From Chitinophaga caeni (GTDB lineage: Bacteria; Bacteroidota; Bacteroidia; Chitinophagales; Chitinophagaceae), in the NCBI RefSeq assembly GCF_002557795.1, contig NZ_CP023777.1:62001-126000 (forward strand): a DNA stretch of 64,000 nucleotides, in the 5' to 3' direction. The translations under genes and the position numbers were made by a program. Below, one piece after another: positions 1 through 8,580 of this stretch (positions are counted from its first letter, which is position 1; each line of letters opens with the position of its first letter). The notes under the pieces were generated by a model. That model was not told the origin of the DNA. It did not search any database and saw only the letters and a list, made by a program, of their open reading frames with translations.

Positions 1-27
1 AAAGCCCCCGAAGGGGCTTTTACTTTT
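1..27 (-). terminator. Rho-independent terminator after the first minus-strand gene
   Basis: A GC-rich hairpin (AAAGCCCC, loop around GAA, GGGGCTTT) lies just past the stop codon at 32. The A/T tract expected after the stem on the minus strand would be outside the window, while the plus strand has TTTTACTTTT after the stem, so it may work in both directions. Confidence 0.6.
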
Positions 28-31
28 AATA

Positions 32-493
32 TCACTTTTGTTTTTTCTTATAATGAGGTATAAACTCTTGTGTATAACAAGCCTTATCAGTTTTAAATAT
101 ACCTTTCACAAATGCTTCTTTATGTAATGCTGGCAGCTTCTTAAATTTTTTCTTTCGAAGTCTATCTACCTTTTTAAGAGTTTTAAAATCATAAGTACCG
201 CTTAACATCATTACAACCTCTACTTCATTACATGTATCTACAAGCTCTATAATCGCTGGTTCAAGTCCAACAGACCTAAATAATATTTTTTTCTCTGAAG
301 CAGGGATGTCTATTTGGAAAAAACCATTTAAATCTGTTCTGCCAATTTCAACTGTATCATTAATCATAATTGATGCTAATGGCACAATTTCCAAATCATC
401 AGTAATTACCTTTCCTTTAATAGTTTTATTCTGAGAATAAAGACTACAGTTTGAAACACAGAGTACAATAAAAATGATTACTAATTTCTTCAT
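32..493 (-). CDS. Secreted carboxypeptidase-regulatory-like protein, candidate partner of the JAB-tip RHS protein
   Basis: This 153-residue protein begins MKKLVIIFIVLCVSNCSLYS, a signal peptide with a possible lipobox Cys. It continues with a beta-rich stretch (IKGKVITDD, GRTDLNGFFQIDIP, LFRSVGLEPAIIEL) typical of the carboxypeptidase regulatory-like fold, then a basic C-terminal part. I chose the Met at 493 because the longer frame only adds sequence that overlaps the upstream RHS gene and lacks a signal peptide at its N-terminus. The start is 7 bases after the stop of the RHS gene (501), the position where immunity genes normally sit. The envelope location would suit a toxin that acts there, but the fold is also common in ordinary envelope proteins, so immunity is inferred from position only. 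Confidence 0.6.
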   Translation of the reverse strand: MKKLVIIFIVLCVSNCSLYSQNKTIKGKVITDDLEIVPLASIMINDTVEIGRTDLNGFFQIDIPASEKKILFRSVGLEPAIIELVDTCNEVEVVMMLSGTYDFKTLKKVDRLRKKKFKKLPALHKEAFVKGIFKTDKACYTQEFIPHYKKKQK

Positions 494-500
494 GTAATTA

Positions 501-1868
501 TTATTTTTTTGGGGGGATATATTCATTAGTATAATCGTATTCTGCTGGCTGTACCTGTCCTGCAATTCTATACAGTATAATAAAACTTGCGTTGGGGATT
601 AATGGCTTTTGCCCCTGAAGGCTTCTAACGTCTTGTGAAAGTGCTGGGTCGGATTGAGTTGCTCCTAACTTGCCTTCGGGATGAGTATGAAATTCCTGTA
701 AAATATTATTATTAGAAAAATTATCTCCGTATTTTTTTACTAATTCGGTAGGTGTACCATATGATTTATCAAATTCGTTATTTGCATATTTACCTAATAC
801 CATATCAGTAACATTTTTGGAACCATCAGACGAATACGAATAGCCTTTGATTTCTTTTCCAATATGCTCTGAAAGCTGTAATGTAAAAGATTTAACTCCA
901 TCAGCCGATGGTTGCCCTTTTCCGCCAACGGCAATAACGTTATCATTTTTCTGAAAATTTATCCCATCTTTTAAAATTCCTTTTTCTATCCCACCTATTG
1001 ACACCTTAGCTTCACCATTCCTTTTATACTTAACTTCTCCTTTCCGGTTTGTTTTAAGAATCCTATCAGGGTCATCGTTCTTTTCACCCACTTGTTTTAT
1101 GTCTCCTGTTTTCTTATCCAAAGTATAATCTGTCAAACCATTCGGGTCAATTCTATTCAATGGATTGTTCTGAACGTAGTTGTATGGTGTCGCCCAATAA
1201 CGTTTTTGTGCAAAAGGGTCTATCGTTGTCCATCTTCCTATTTGAGGGTCATGTTGTCTTGCTCCAAAATCATAGAGTTCCAAACCAGAGCCGTCTGTAA
1301 ATCCTTTTGACTGAAGTTCTTTTCCGTTGTATTTGTATCTGTTTTCGGGTGCTCCATTTAAAGCCTTCGAACTTATCCCCGCCATTGTCAACCCAAAAGG
1401 ATAATAATGCGTCTCCTCCACCAAAGCCCCCTTCTCATGCGTCACCTGCAAATTATCAAAGAACACGTCGATATTAGGAGTAACGTTACTCACATATACA
1501 TAAAGATAACCATTCTTTGGAACTATCATCCCAGGTTTTACATGCGTGGTGAAAGTATTCGAGGCCCCGACCTGCTCTGCACCGCTACCGCTAGACACGA
1601 GCTTGAATTGCTCGTCCAGCAGCATCCAGTTCAGGTACGCCTTGGGCTTGCCGGAAGTACCGCCGTTGTTCGTCGCGAGGAATGATGTAACCGATGGGCC
1701 CAGTAACGCTCCCGTTAATTCACTACCGGCAACTTTCCCACCGCTGGCACCGGGTACACCCGATACCAGGACGCTTAAAATATCGTTGAGCGGGCTCACG
1801 TCCGTACCGGGGCTACTGGCACTGTTCCACCAACTGCTCACCCGGATATTGTACTTATCACCCGTCAT
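501..1868 (-). CDS. RHS core fragment with JAB-like metallopeptidase toxin tip (cassette A)
   Basis: This 455-residue frame is the C-terminal part of an RHS-repeat protein. Residues about 1-140 are the conserved core shared by all cassettes here. Next come [30 protein letters not shown] and [10 protein letters not shown], which are RHS core landmarks; the PNG near residue 243 marks the switch to the variable tip. The tip has EFHTHP (His394, His396), followed by Ser406 and acidic residues 407 and 413, the layout of a JAMM/JAB zinc peptidase centre. It matches what I know of the JAB-like toxin 1 family. The N-terminal RHS barrel and any secretion signal are missing; upstream lies an inverted LytTR fragment. 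It is therefore an orphan tip, either a silent reservoir or translated from an internal start. The identity of the tip is good; activity is unknown. Confidence 0.75.
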   Translation of the reverse strand: MTGDKYNIRVSSWWNSASSPGTDVSPLNDILSVLVSGVPGASGGKVAGSELTGALLGPSVTSFLATNNGGTSGKPKAYLNWMLLDEQFKLVSSGSGAEQVGASNTFTTHVKPGMIVPKNGYLYVYVSNVTPNIDVFFDNLQVTHEKGALVEETHYYPFGLTMAGISSKALNGAPENRYKYNGKELQSKGFTDGSGLELYDFGARQHDPQIGRWTTIDPFAQKRYWATPYNYVQNNPLNRIDPNGLTDYTLDKKTGDIKQVGEKNDDPDRILKTNRKGEVKYKRNGEAKVSIGGIEKGILKDGINFQKNDNVIAVGGKGQPSADGVKSFTLQLSEHIGKEIKGYSYSSDGSKNVTDMVLGKYANNEFDKSYGTPTELVKKYGDNFSNNNILQEFHTHPEGKLGATQSDPALSQDVRSLQGQKPLIPNASFIILYRIAGQVQPAEYDYTNEYIPPKK

Positions 1869-1874
1869 TACTAC

Positions 1875-2168
1875 GTTGTCATTGAGAATATTGCCTATTT
1901 CTACCGGGATGGTAACAACGTGTTCATCCGCCTCATTACCAGTGAAGATTACATATTAAACCAAAGCCTGAATGCTATCGAGCCCCGGTTAGACAAGCGG
2001 TATTTTTCCAGGGTTCCCCATTACGTGATCGCTAACCACGACGCGATCATAGCCTATCACCCGTTGAAACACGGGAAACTGGGCTTAACCTTGCGGCCGG
2101 AATACCGGGAACCCGTCTACCTGAGTAAACCGACGGCCAGGAGATTTAAACAATGGTTCGAGGTATGA
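1875..2168 (+). pseudogene. LytTR-domain fragment, antiparallel to RHS core (copy A)
   Basis: About 97 codons read [13 protein letters not shown], then LNQSLNAIEPRLDKRYFSRV, AIIAYHPLKHGKLGLTLRPE and ARRFKQWFEV. This is the C-terminal DNA-binding LytTR domain of a response regulator. The receiver domain and promoter are absent. The upstream end runs straight into the start of the RHS core on the opposite strand. Copies B (4561-4854) and C (6939-7230) are nearly identical, so the chimeric junction was duplicated as a unit. Confidence 0.75.
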
Positions 2169-2192
2169 AAATAACGCTACAGCTCCCTTTTT

Positions 2193-2220
2193 GGAATTTA
2201 CACAGTTTATGAATAGTGTC
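2193..2220 (-). repeat. Solitary IS256-type terminal repeat (1)
   Basis: On the minus strand it reads GACACTATTCATAAACTGTG and onward to AAATTCC. It shares the ATAAACTGTGT block with the terminal repeats of the intact IS256-family element at 14130-15445, but no transposase is attached. It sits 24 bases beyond the LytTR stop codon, as do two sister copies. Confidence 0.6.
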
Positions 2221-2241
2221 ATTTTTTATCTCGTTTTAGAA

Positions 2242-2613
2242 CTATTCCAATATATCATTAGCTGCATTAGCTGTAGCTTCAGCATCATTTAAAAAATATA
2301 TATCAATATCTAAAGCCACTCCTAAATCTAGTAATATCCCTAGTTTTTCTTTATCTATATATGCTCCGATATTGCATTCAGAATATGCATAAATAACGAT
2401 TGCTAATTCACCATTATAAGTAATAATTAAATCCTTTAAGACTTTTATCCGAGGAGAAATAGTATTGATTAACGCATCAATATGTTCTTCAACAGAAGCA
2501 CTAATATCCATTCCTGATTCTAAAATCCAAGAACTGAATTTTCTATGCATCTCAATATTCCGGTTAGGCAATAAATCCCCTTTCTGCAAAACTTTAGTGG
2601 GAACTATGCCCAC
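2242..2613 (-). CDS. DUF4279-like immunity protein with a damaged start
   Basis: The 123-residue frame (GTG start) reads MGIVPTKVLQKGDL, RKFSSWILESG and LDLGVALDIDIYFLND, which fits the DUF4279 family of small cytoplasmic proteins often found beside polymorphic toxins. The family N-terminus (KVSLKIHDFDCSIDEITTLV) is encoded in frame just upstream, up to about 2699, but has no in-frame ATG. An ATG at 2704 opens a frame that stops after four codons, so a single-base shift near codon 4 would restore a full protein. The gene follows a decayed toxin tip (2697-3168) whose stop overlaps that ATG, the usual toxin-immunity layout. Confidence 0.6.
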   Translation of the reverse strand: MGIVPTKVLQKGDLLPNRNIEMHRKFSSWILESGMDISASVEEHIDALINTISPRIKVLKDLIITYNGELAIVIYAYSECNIGAYIDKEKLGILLDLGVALDIDIYFLNDAEATANAANDILE

Positions 2614-2696
2614 TAGTGTTGTTATTTCATCTATAGAACAATCAAAATCATGTATCTTTAAGGATACTTTCGTTTCTGTTTTTCTATTCTCAGACG

Positions 2697-3168
2697 TTAT
2701 TCATTGGCTTTAAGATCATTTAAATTAACTCCAACTAGTTCACCTACCCCAGCGCCTCCTTTATGCTTAATGACAACCTTTCCATTAGGCTACTTATATA
2801 AATCAATTTGCCGCGTTCGTTTACCTCCTTTAAGCTCGTGTTCGTCAAAGCCATATCTCTCTAATAGGGCGATGTCACCCGGTGTTAATATCTTGTCCTG
2901 GGCGCCACTATTAGTAACAATAACAGGTCTTATTGGCACACAATCACTACTTGGTAGCCCATAATTTTGACGTAAAAATATAAGCGCAATCGCCAATAAT
3001 ATTACCATCAACAATTAACACTTCGACCGTTGTTAATTTTTCCGCCCCCCTTTGCAATTCGACCCACTGACCATCTTTAGTAGTATATCTATGCGTTTCT
3101 CCAACGTAGTTTACTTCTTTTACATATATCTTTACTGCTTCCTTCTGGCTATATACTTTTGCATCCAA
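2697..3168 (-). pseudogene. Decayed orphan toxin tip, resembling polymorphic toxin type 33
   Basis: No RHS core is attached. Pieces in different frames read TKDGQWVELQRGAEKLTTVE, then after a frameshift near 3000 LTPGDIALLERYGFDEHELK and RQIDLYK, then an in-frame TAG at 2790-2792, then PNGKVVIKHKGGAGVGELVG and VNLNDLKANE before TAA. The ending (LKGG, DLYK, NGK, K-GG-G-GE, N-NDL) resembles the end of the toxin type 33 family from memory. With one shift and one nonsense codon it cannot make a full tip. Its stop overlaps the original start of the DUF4279 gene, so the pair was once a working toxin-immunity module. Confidence 0.5.
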
Positions 3169-3200
3169 GGTAGATGATTAATCAATATCAGGGATAGAAA

Positions 3201-3530
3201 TTAAATCTCATTCCCGATACTCAATACATATAATAAATACATACTAGAAATTAAAATACACCATAACGATAATTTATACTTTTTCTCCCAAAACAATGCG
3301 TATATACCTACAACTACAATTAAAGGCACATTCAAATAACAGAACATGAATATGTAAAATACTATTTTGCTAATATAATTATATGGTATATTGAAACTTC
3401 TCTCGAAAAAACCATATACGTCAATATCCCAATTAAAGGATATGAAAAATAGGATAACATATATTGACATGAGTATACTTACAACGAAAATGTACTTTGA
3501 TATAATCTTATTTAACATTTTAATCTTCAT
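3201..3530 (-). CDS. Small membrane protein, likely immunity protein of cassette B
   Basis: This 109-residue protein has three predicted membrane segments: about residues 13-31 (IFVVSILMSIYVILFFISF), 53-77 (SKIVFYIFMFCYLNVPLIVVV region) and 86-106 (LSLWCILISSMYLLYVLSI). I do not recognise a family. It is AT-rich and lies after the decayed tip of RHS cassette B, in the place of an immunity gene. Polytopic immunity proteins usually protect against toxins that act at the inner membrane or periplasm; that is inference from topology. Confidence 0.5.
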   Translation of the reverse strand: MKIKMLNKIISKYIFVVSILMSIYVILFFISFNWDIDVYGFFERSFNIPYNYISKIVFYIFMFCYLNVPLIVVVGIYALFWEKKYKLSLWCILISSMYLLYVLSIGNEI

Positions 3531-3823
3531 TTAGGGTAGAATTTATAATTTATGTAACAATATTTACTGTAAGCTCATCAATATCAAGGTGAGCAGCCAT
3601 TCCTGTGTAATCAACATTTATAATATTTCTACCATTATTTGGGCTCCAAATAAATAGTTTTGACGGTAAGCAACTTTTTCAATAATGGCATTCATATCAA
3701 TACCGTCTAATAATTTTTTCGTTGTCATTGATAAACCTGTAAGATAAGGTCTGCACCACCAATTAATATTACTCGTTTATTGCCGTCTTTCTATACTTGT
3801 AATTGACTTCTTCGTTCTCGCTG

Positions 3824-4554
3824 TTATAGAAATTTGAATGCATTTTGGGTGTCAATACCTGTTAAAGTAATTCCCGAGTTTGTCGAAATGACCTCATTAC
3901 CATCGGGATCTAAAAATCTTAACAGATTATTGAAAGCATAGCTAAACGGGAAATGTTGGCGCATTTTATCTGATAACGGGTCAATCGCATGCCAACGAGC
4001 AACTTGTTGATCATACATTCTTGCCCCATAATCATACCACTCTAACCCACTCAGATCATTGAACTCCATGTTTTCTAACTCATTGCTATAATACTTCAAT
4101 CTGTTTTGGGGATAATCTGTCTCATGCGTCACCTGCAAATTATCGAAGAACACGTCGATATTAGGAGTAACGTTATTCACATATACCTAAAGATAATCAT
4201 TCTTTGAAACCGCCATCCCAGTTTTTACATGCGTGGTGAAAGTATTTTATACCCCGACCCGCTCTGCACCGCTACCGTTTGACACTAGTTTAAATTGTTC
4301 ATCCAACAGCATCCAGTCAGGTACGCCTTGGGCTTGCCGGAAGCACCGCCGTTGCTCGTCGCGAGGAATGATGTAACCGATGGACCCAGTAACGCTCCCG
4401 TTAATTCACTACCGGCAACTTTCCCACCGCTGGCACCGGGTACACCCGATACCAGGACGCTTAAAATATCGTTGAGCGGGCTCACGTCCGTACCGGGGCT
4501 ACTGGCACTGTTCCACCAACTGCTCACCCGGATATTGTACTTATCACCCGTCAT
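3824..4554 (-). pseudogene. RHS core fragment, inactivated (cassette B)
   Basis: The core matches cassette A closely but carries three lesions. A one-base deletion near 4317 (CCAGTCAGG for CCAGTTCAGG) shifts the frame after KPKAYL. A TAA replaces the codon after QVGV near 4247. A TAG replaces Tyr in the NGYLYVYV block near 4191. After those, the frame carries [20 protein letters not shown] and [14 protein letters not shown], so the core-to-tip switch is intact, and it ends at 3824. From 3823 to about 3535 only broken tip sequence remains, with a readable end (NVDYTGMAAHLDIDELTVN). The tip type cannot be assigned. The partner appears to be the membrane protein at 3201-3530. Confidence 0.75.
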
Positions 4555-4560
4555 TACTAC

Positions 4561-4854
4561 GTTGTCATCGAGAATATTGCCTATTTCTACCGGGATGGTA
4601 ACAACGTGTTCATCCGCCTCATTACCAGTGAAGATTACATATTAAACCAAAGCCTGGATGCTATCGAGCCCCGGTTAGACAAGCGGTATTTTTCCAGGGT
4701 TCCCCGTTACATGATCGCTAACCACGACGCGATCAATGCCTATCACCCGTTGAAACAAGGGAAACTGGGCTTAACCTTGCGGCCGGAATACCGGGAACCC
4801 GTCTACGTGAGTAAACCGACGGCAAGGAAATTTAAACAATGGTTCGAGGTATGA
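4561..4854 (+). pseudogene. LytTR-domain fragment (copy B)
   Basis: Same fragment as copy A, open from [10 protein letters not shown] to KFKQWFEV and a TGA stop. Differences from copy A are a few substitutions (LDAIEP for LNAIEP, YMIANHDAINAYHPLKQG). It has no receiver domain and abuts RHS core B head to head. Confidence 0.75.
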
Positions 4855-4878
4855 AAATAACGTGATAGCTCCCTTTTT

Positions 4879-4907
4879 GGAATTTACACATTTTATGAGA
4901 TAGTGTT
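4879..4907 (-). repeat. Solitary IS256-type terminal repeat (2)
   Basis: The plus strand reads GGAATTTACACATTTTATGA then GATAGTGTT. It lies the same distance after LytTR copy B as repeat 1 lies after copy A, so it travelled with the duplicated unit. Confidence 0.55.
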
Positions 4908-4949
4908 AGAGATTTTAATACGCAGCAAGCTTACGCTTCTTAAAACAGA

Positions 4950-4978
4950 AAAGCCGCAGTCTAACTAGCTGCGGCTTT
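4950..4978 (-). terminator. Rho-independent terminator after the cassette C lipoprotein gene
   Basis: A perfect 10-bp stem (AAAGCCGCAG / CTGCGGCTTT) with a 9-base loop lies 17 bases after the stop at 4996. On the minus strand it is followed by a T-rich stretch (TTCTGTTTT). Confidence 0.8.
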
Positions 4979-4995
4979 AATACAATAGAACTTCT

Positions 4996-5484
4996 TTATA
5001 AAGTTTTCCATTTCGCTCCTATAATTTTCCACCCTCTATTTTTTTGCAACGTTACTTCAATTTCCGCAGGCTTTGCATCGGGTATATTTTCAGTCCATTC
5101 AAGATGAACGCTTGCAGTTGTACCAGCTATTGGTTTTATATTCTCTGCCTTAAAGTCTTTAAAAAAATTCTCTCTGTTACGCTTGTCCATTAGGTCTTGA
5201 TACTTAATTTTTAAAGGGCTATACACAAAGAAAAATGGGAAAAACAAATCATCTTGTGTAAGCCTTTTGCCATCAATCATCCATTCATTCATTGAGTTAG
5301 TTAAAACTGCCTTATCTACTAACTCATAAAAAGCAACCGTATCTTTCGTGCAAATTGCTTTTGCAAATGATTGACAAACTTCCTGAAGCTCTGTATCGGA
5401 CATGTTCTTTTTAACTCCTGAAGAACTACAATTACTGAATGATATATTGATTAAGATAATCCCAATAAAAAACTTGCTTAGCAT
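4996..5484 (-). CDS. Lipoprotein, likely immunity protein of RHS cassette C
   Basis: This 162-residue protein begins MLSKFFIGIILINISFSNCS, a lipoprotein signal with the lipobox Cys at residue 19. The rest has the size and pattern of a small NTF2-like or DUF-type lipoprotein (CQSFAKAICTKDTVAFYELV, YSPLKIKYQDLM, ASVHLEWTENIP, EVTLQKNRGWKIIGAKW): a helical front followed by long beta strands. It starts 17 bases after the stop of the cassette C RHS gene and is followed by a strong terminator, so the two genes form one unit. An envelope-anchored partner suits a tip enzyme acting in the periplasm. The immunity role is inferred from position. Confidence 0.65.
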   Translation of the reverse strand: MLSKFFIGIILINISFSNCSSSGVKKNMSDTELQEVCQSFAKAICTKDTVAFYELVDKAVLTNSMNEWMIDGKRLTQDDLFFPFFFVYSPLKIKYQDLMDKRNRENFFKDFKAENIKPIAGTTASVHLEWTENIPDAKPAEIEVTLQKNRGWKIIGAKWKTL

Positions 5485-5501
5485 TTTCTTTTATTTTTCA
5501 G

Positions 5502-6932
5502 TTAATAACCAGGTGTCTTATCTGTTGCATGCCCGTTGGTTACTGCATCTACAAAATCATTACCTACTTTTTTGGAATCTGATTTCAAAACCTTACCAAC
5601 AGCTGGATTTGCAACCATTGATGCGGCACTCCGGTATAAAAAATTTGGTGTGACAGAGTTTTTATTAACAGCAGGAATAAGTAACCATTTGTTACCGTCT
5701 GTATTTATGTTTTCAACTCCGAAGCCAGGTTTGAAACTATATAATTGGTTCATACAATCCAATGCAAAGTTGGAACAGTTATTTGTTGCACCGTTATATT
5801 GAACATTATTCTTAAGTTGGTCTTGATACTGCTGCTCCGCATAATCTTTTACCTGGTTTGTTGCCTTTTCATCTGCAGTAAACTGTATCACACCTTCTGC
5901 TGCCCTTTTCTCCCCCGTGCCTAAGTCTTTATTCTGCATATCACTTAAGCTTACATTTTCAACCTTATTTACAATTCCATCCTGGTTTTTATCAAAATTC
6001 TTTTTACCTGCACTACCAGGCCAAAAATCATAAAAAGTAACTGTACCATCCTTTACTCGTTCTGTTTTTGCATTCCCCTTCTTATCATATATCACATTAC
6101 CTTTCTTGTCTCTTTTTTCTACTGTTTTGTAATTATCTACAGCTATACCAGCATGCCCGATTTCTCCACCTGCGGAATACCAAATTATCAAGTAGACATC
6201 TTCACCTTTGGGGTCAATATATTTGATAGGATTATTTAAGCAGTAATTATAAGGGCTATAAGAACTATACATATCAGTCTTGGGGTCTATCACTCCCCAA
6301 CGACCTATTTGTGGGTCATATTGCCTTGCCCCGTAATCATAAGTTTCTAATCCGCTACCATCACTAAATTCTTTCTCTTGTTGTTCTTTTCCGTTGAACT
6401 GGTACTTATTGGCTAAGCTGCCTGCTGCTTTGCTTGTGATGCCGGCTAACTTGCCACCGTAAGGATAATAATGCGTCTCCTCCACCAAAGCCCCCTTCTC
6501 ATGCGTCACCTGCAAATTATCAAAGAACACGTCGATATTAGGAGTAACGTTACTCACATATACATAAAGATAACCATTCTTTGGAACCACCATTCCAGGT
6601 TTTACATGCGTGGTTAAAGTATTCGAGGCCCCGACCTGCTCTGCACCGCTACCGCTAGACACGAGCTTGAATTGCTCGTCCAACAGCATCCAGTTCAGGT
6701 ACGCCTTGGGTTTGCCGGAAGTACCGCCGTTGTTCGTCGCGAGGAATGATGTAACCGATGGACCCAGTAACGCTCCTGTTAATTCACTACCGGCAACTTT
6801 CCCACCGCTGGCACCGGGTACACCCGATACCAGGGCGCTTAAAATATCGTTGAGCGGGCTCACGTCCGTACCGGGGCTACTGGCACTGTTCCACCAACTG
6901 CTCACCCGGATATTGTACTTATCACCCGTCAT
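5502..6932 (-). CDS. RHS core fragment with putative permuted papain-fold tip (cassette C)
   Basis: The 476-residue frame has an undamaged core ([34 protein letters not shown]-like [38 protein letters not shown]). The tip begins after PKGED. It carries [13 protein letters not shown] early and [11 protein letters not shown] late. A His-containing strand before a Cys-led helix is the order seen in circularly permuted papain-like enzymes (LRAT or NlpC/P60-like), so a cysteine peptidase, amidase or acyltransferase is plausible. I cannot place it in a named toxin family. As in cassette A, the RHS N-terminus is replaced by an antiparallel LytTR fragment. Of the three LytTR-linked cassettes, A and C have an unbroken reading frame. 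Confidence 0.65.
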   Translation of the reverse strand: MTGDKYNIRVSSWWNSASSPGTDVSPLNDILSALVSGVPGASGGKVAGSELTGALLGPSVTSFLATNNGGTSGKPKAYLNWMLLDEQFKLVSSGSGAEQVGASNTLTTHVKPGMVVPKNGYLYVYVSNVTPNIDVFFDNLQVTHEKGALVEETHYYPYGGKLAGITSKAAGSLANKYQFNGKEQQEKEFSDGSGLETYDYGARQYDPQIGRWGVIDPKTDMYSSYSPYNYCLNNPIKYIDPKGEDVYLIIWYSAGGEIGHAGIAVDNYKTVEKRDKKGNVIYDKKGNAKTERVKDGTVTFYDFWPGSAGKKNFDKNQDGIVNKVENVSLSDMQNKDLGTGEKRAAEGVIQFTADEKATNQVKDYAEQQYQDQLKNNVQYNGATNNCSNFALDCMNQLYSFKPGFGVENINTDGNKWLLIPAVNKNSVTPNFLYRSAASMVANPAVGKVLKSDSKKVGNDFVDAVTNGHATDKTPGY

Positions 6933-6938
6933 TACTAC

Positions 6939-7230
6939 GTTGTCATCGAGAATATCCTATTTCTACCGGGATGGTAACAACGTGTTCATCCGTCTCATTA
7001 CCAGTGATGATTACATATTAAACCAAAGCCTGGATGCTATCGAGCCCCGGTTAGACAAGCGGTATTTTTCCAGGGTTACCCGTTACATGATCGCTAACCA
7101 CGACGCGATCAAAGCCTATCAACCGTTGAAACAAGGGAAACTGGGCTTAACCTTGCGGCCGGAATACCGGGAACCCGTCTACGTGAGTAAACCGACGGCA
7201 AGGAAATTTAAACAATGGTTCGAGGTATGA
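6939..7230 (+). pseudogene. LytTR-domain fragment (copy C), frameshifted
   Basis: Nearly identical to copies A and B, but two bases are missing near 6955 (GAGAATATCCTAT for GAGAATATTGCCTAT), which breaks the frame after VIEN. The rest ([20 protein letters not shown] to FKQWFEV) is intact. A frameshift that is tolerated here, but not in the RHS core on the other strand, suggests the LytTR part is carried along and not under selection. Confidence 0.75.
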
Positions 7231-7254
7231 AAATAACGTGATAGCTCCCTTTTT

Positions 7255-7282
7255 GGAATTTACACACTTATTGAAATAGTCC
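7255..7282 (-). repeat. Solitary IS256-type terminal repeat (3)
   Basis: The plus strand reads GGAATTTACACACTTATTGA then AATAGTCC, a more diverged version of repeats 1 and 2 at the same distance from LytTR copy C. Confidence 0.45.
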
Positions 7283-7379
7283 CTTTTATTTTCATGTTAC
7301 AGCCTATGGACAGCATGGCACAAGCATAGCCAACGCACCAAATCTTTCCTACCAATCTTGCCAAAGTGAGAAAGCAAGA

Positions 7380-8057
7380 TTACCTAAAAGTTTGAATATT
7401 ACTTTTTACCCGAATGTTAGTATTGCCATGCATATTTGAAGGGTAATGGCTCGAGTATTCAACATAACTATAATCAACATATCTAACTATATTAGCGTCT
7501 TTGCTATTCCAAAAGGTATTGTCATAACTAAAGGCCGCTACAGGTAAATAAACCAGGCCTTTAAAATCGTATGGCATACTCCCGTGAATCTCCAAACAAT
7601 CACAGAATTTGCCAATAATCGGCGTTGCATAAACATTTACATTTACTTCATCGTCATTTTGTACCCACCTCTTTTTAAAGCTTTGGATTTTCTCTTTTTT
7701 TATATTAATTAAGAAAATCAGATTCTTCACTTCCAATTTATAATTATCGTCAAAATTGAAATTTGTAGCAGTCGTGGCAGCAAAGATATCGATAGAGCTA
7801 CCTGTTTTACATTTATTCAAGAGGTCCCTTGAATACTCTTCTGTATATAAAGGGAAAACCTCGAATGCTTTTTTTTTCGGAATCGAATCCTGTCGGGCCA
7901 TCCAATAATAATACTCATTAATTTTTGAGCCTTTGTGTTTTATTTCAAAAGTGAAAATCACATATTTATTAGTACTATCAGTATTTGATTGAGCTTTTAT
8001 AGATTGACTAAAAAGCAATAGTAAAAAGGTGATTAATATAAATGTTTTATTTTTCAT
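7380..8057 (-). CDS. Secreted protein, likely immunity partner of the zincin tip (cassette D)
   Basis: From the Met at 8057 this is a 225-residue protein with a clear signal peptide (MKNKTFILITFLLLLFSQSI, cut near AQS). The longer frame to 8096 adds 13 residues in front of the signal and overlaps the toxin relic, so I prefer the shorter start. I recognise no family; the mature part is beta-rich and aromatic (YVIFTFEIKHKG, VNVNVYATPIIGKFCDCLE, GLVYLPVAAFSYDN). Its ATG lies inside the last codons of the zincin toxin relic (overlap of 11 bases), which ties it to that toxin. A periplasmic inhibitor of a metallopeptidase is a reasonable guess from the pairing only. Confidence 0.55.
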   Translation of the reverse strand: MKNKTFILITFLLLLFSQSIKAQSNTDSTNKYVIFTFEIKHKGSKINEYYYWMARQDSIPKKKAFEVFPLYTEEYSRDLLNKCKTGSSIDIFAATTATNFNFDDNYKLEVKNLIFLINIKKEKIQSFKKRWVQNDDEVNVNVYATPIIGKFCDCLEIHGSMPYDFKGLVYLPVAAFSYDNTFWNSKDANIVRYVDYSYVEYSSHYPSNMHGNTNIRVKSNIQTFR

Positions 8058-8580
8058 GAGCTTTATTCCATATTTCATCAACTTCCGAACTAACAAGACC
8101 TCCAGGGGGATAATCCATTAATCCTCCGGTAGATTGAGGATAGTTATCTGGCAATTGAAATGTGTGACCAATTTCATTTGCTAAAGCAATCCTAGGAGCA
8201 TTAGAAGCCACCGTAGTGAAAATGCCATTACTCAGCCCTTGTTTTCATTCAGTAGATCTTGTAGTGACTGCGGCAGCAAGAGCAATTACAGAATTTCCTG
8301 AAGCGTCCTTTTCACTTGTAACTATTCCGTTATCAGTTGCAATCTTTCTAATATCAGTCAATGATCCTCCATCAGTATTAGAGGTTTCTATACCTTTAAT
8401 ATTGAATTTAAACTTAAGTCTTTCTCCATTTGAATTTTGAGTTCCTTTTCCATCACTTCCATTATATGTTTCATTAAGCTTTTCAGAAACATCACTCAAA
8501 GTGGCTGCATTTCTACTTTCAATTCTTTGATTCTTTTTTTCAATTCTTGCCTTTTGTTTTCCTGACCTTTTGGGTCAGCC
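8047..8580 (-). pseudogene. Orphan zincin-type toxin tip, inactivated (cassette D)
   Basis: There is no RHS core; the frame enters directly from the end of the neighbouring SMI1/KNR4 gene (GGADPKRSGKQKARIEKKNQ). It runs through LSDVSEKLNETYNGSDGKGT to RSTE, meets an in-frame TGA near 8244, and continues to IALANEIGHTFQLPDNYPQS and GGLMDYPPGG before TAA at 8047. NEIGHTFxLxD followed by LMDYP is a metzincin-like zinc site in which the first His of HExxH is Asn, a one-base change. The module is thus broken twice: nonsense codon and lost zinc ligand. Its partner gene at 7380-8057 is intact. Confidence 0.65.

Noticed and set aside
1546..1959. Plus-strand ORFs over the RHS cores (also 4295-4645, 6610-7230, 11696-11905)
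   Set aside because: They are antisense frames of the conserved RHS core. Only the parts after 1875, 4561 and 6939 encode something recognisable, the LytTR fragments.
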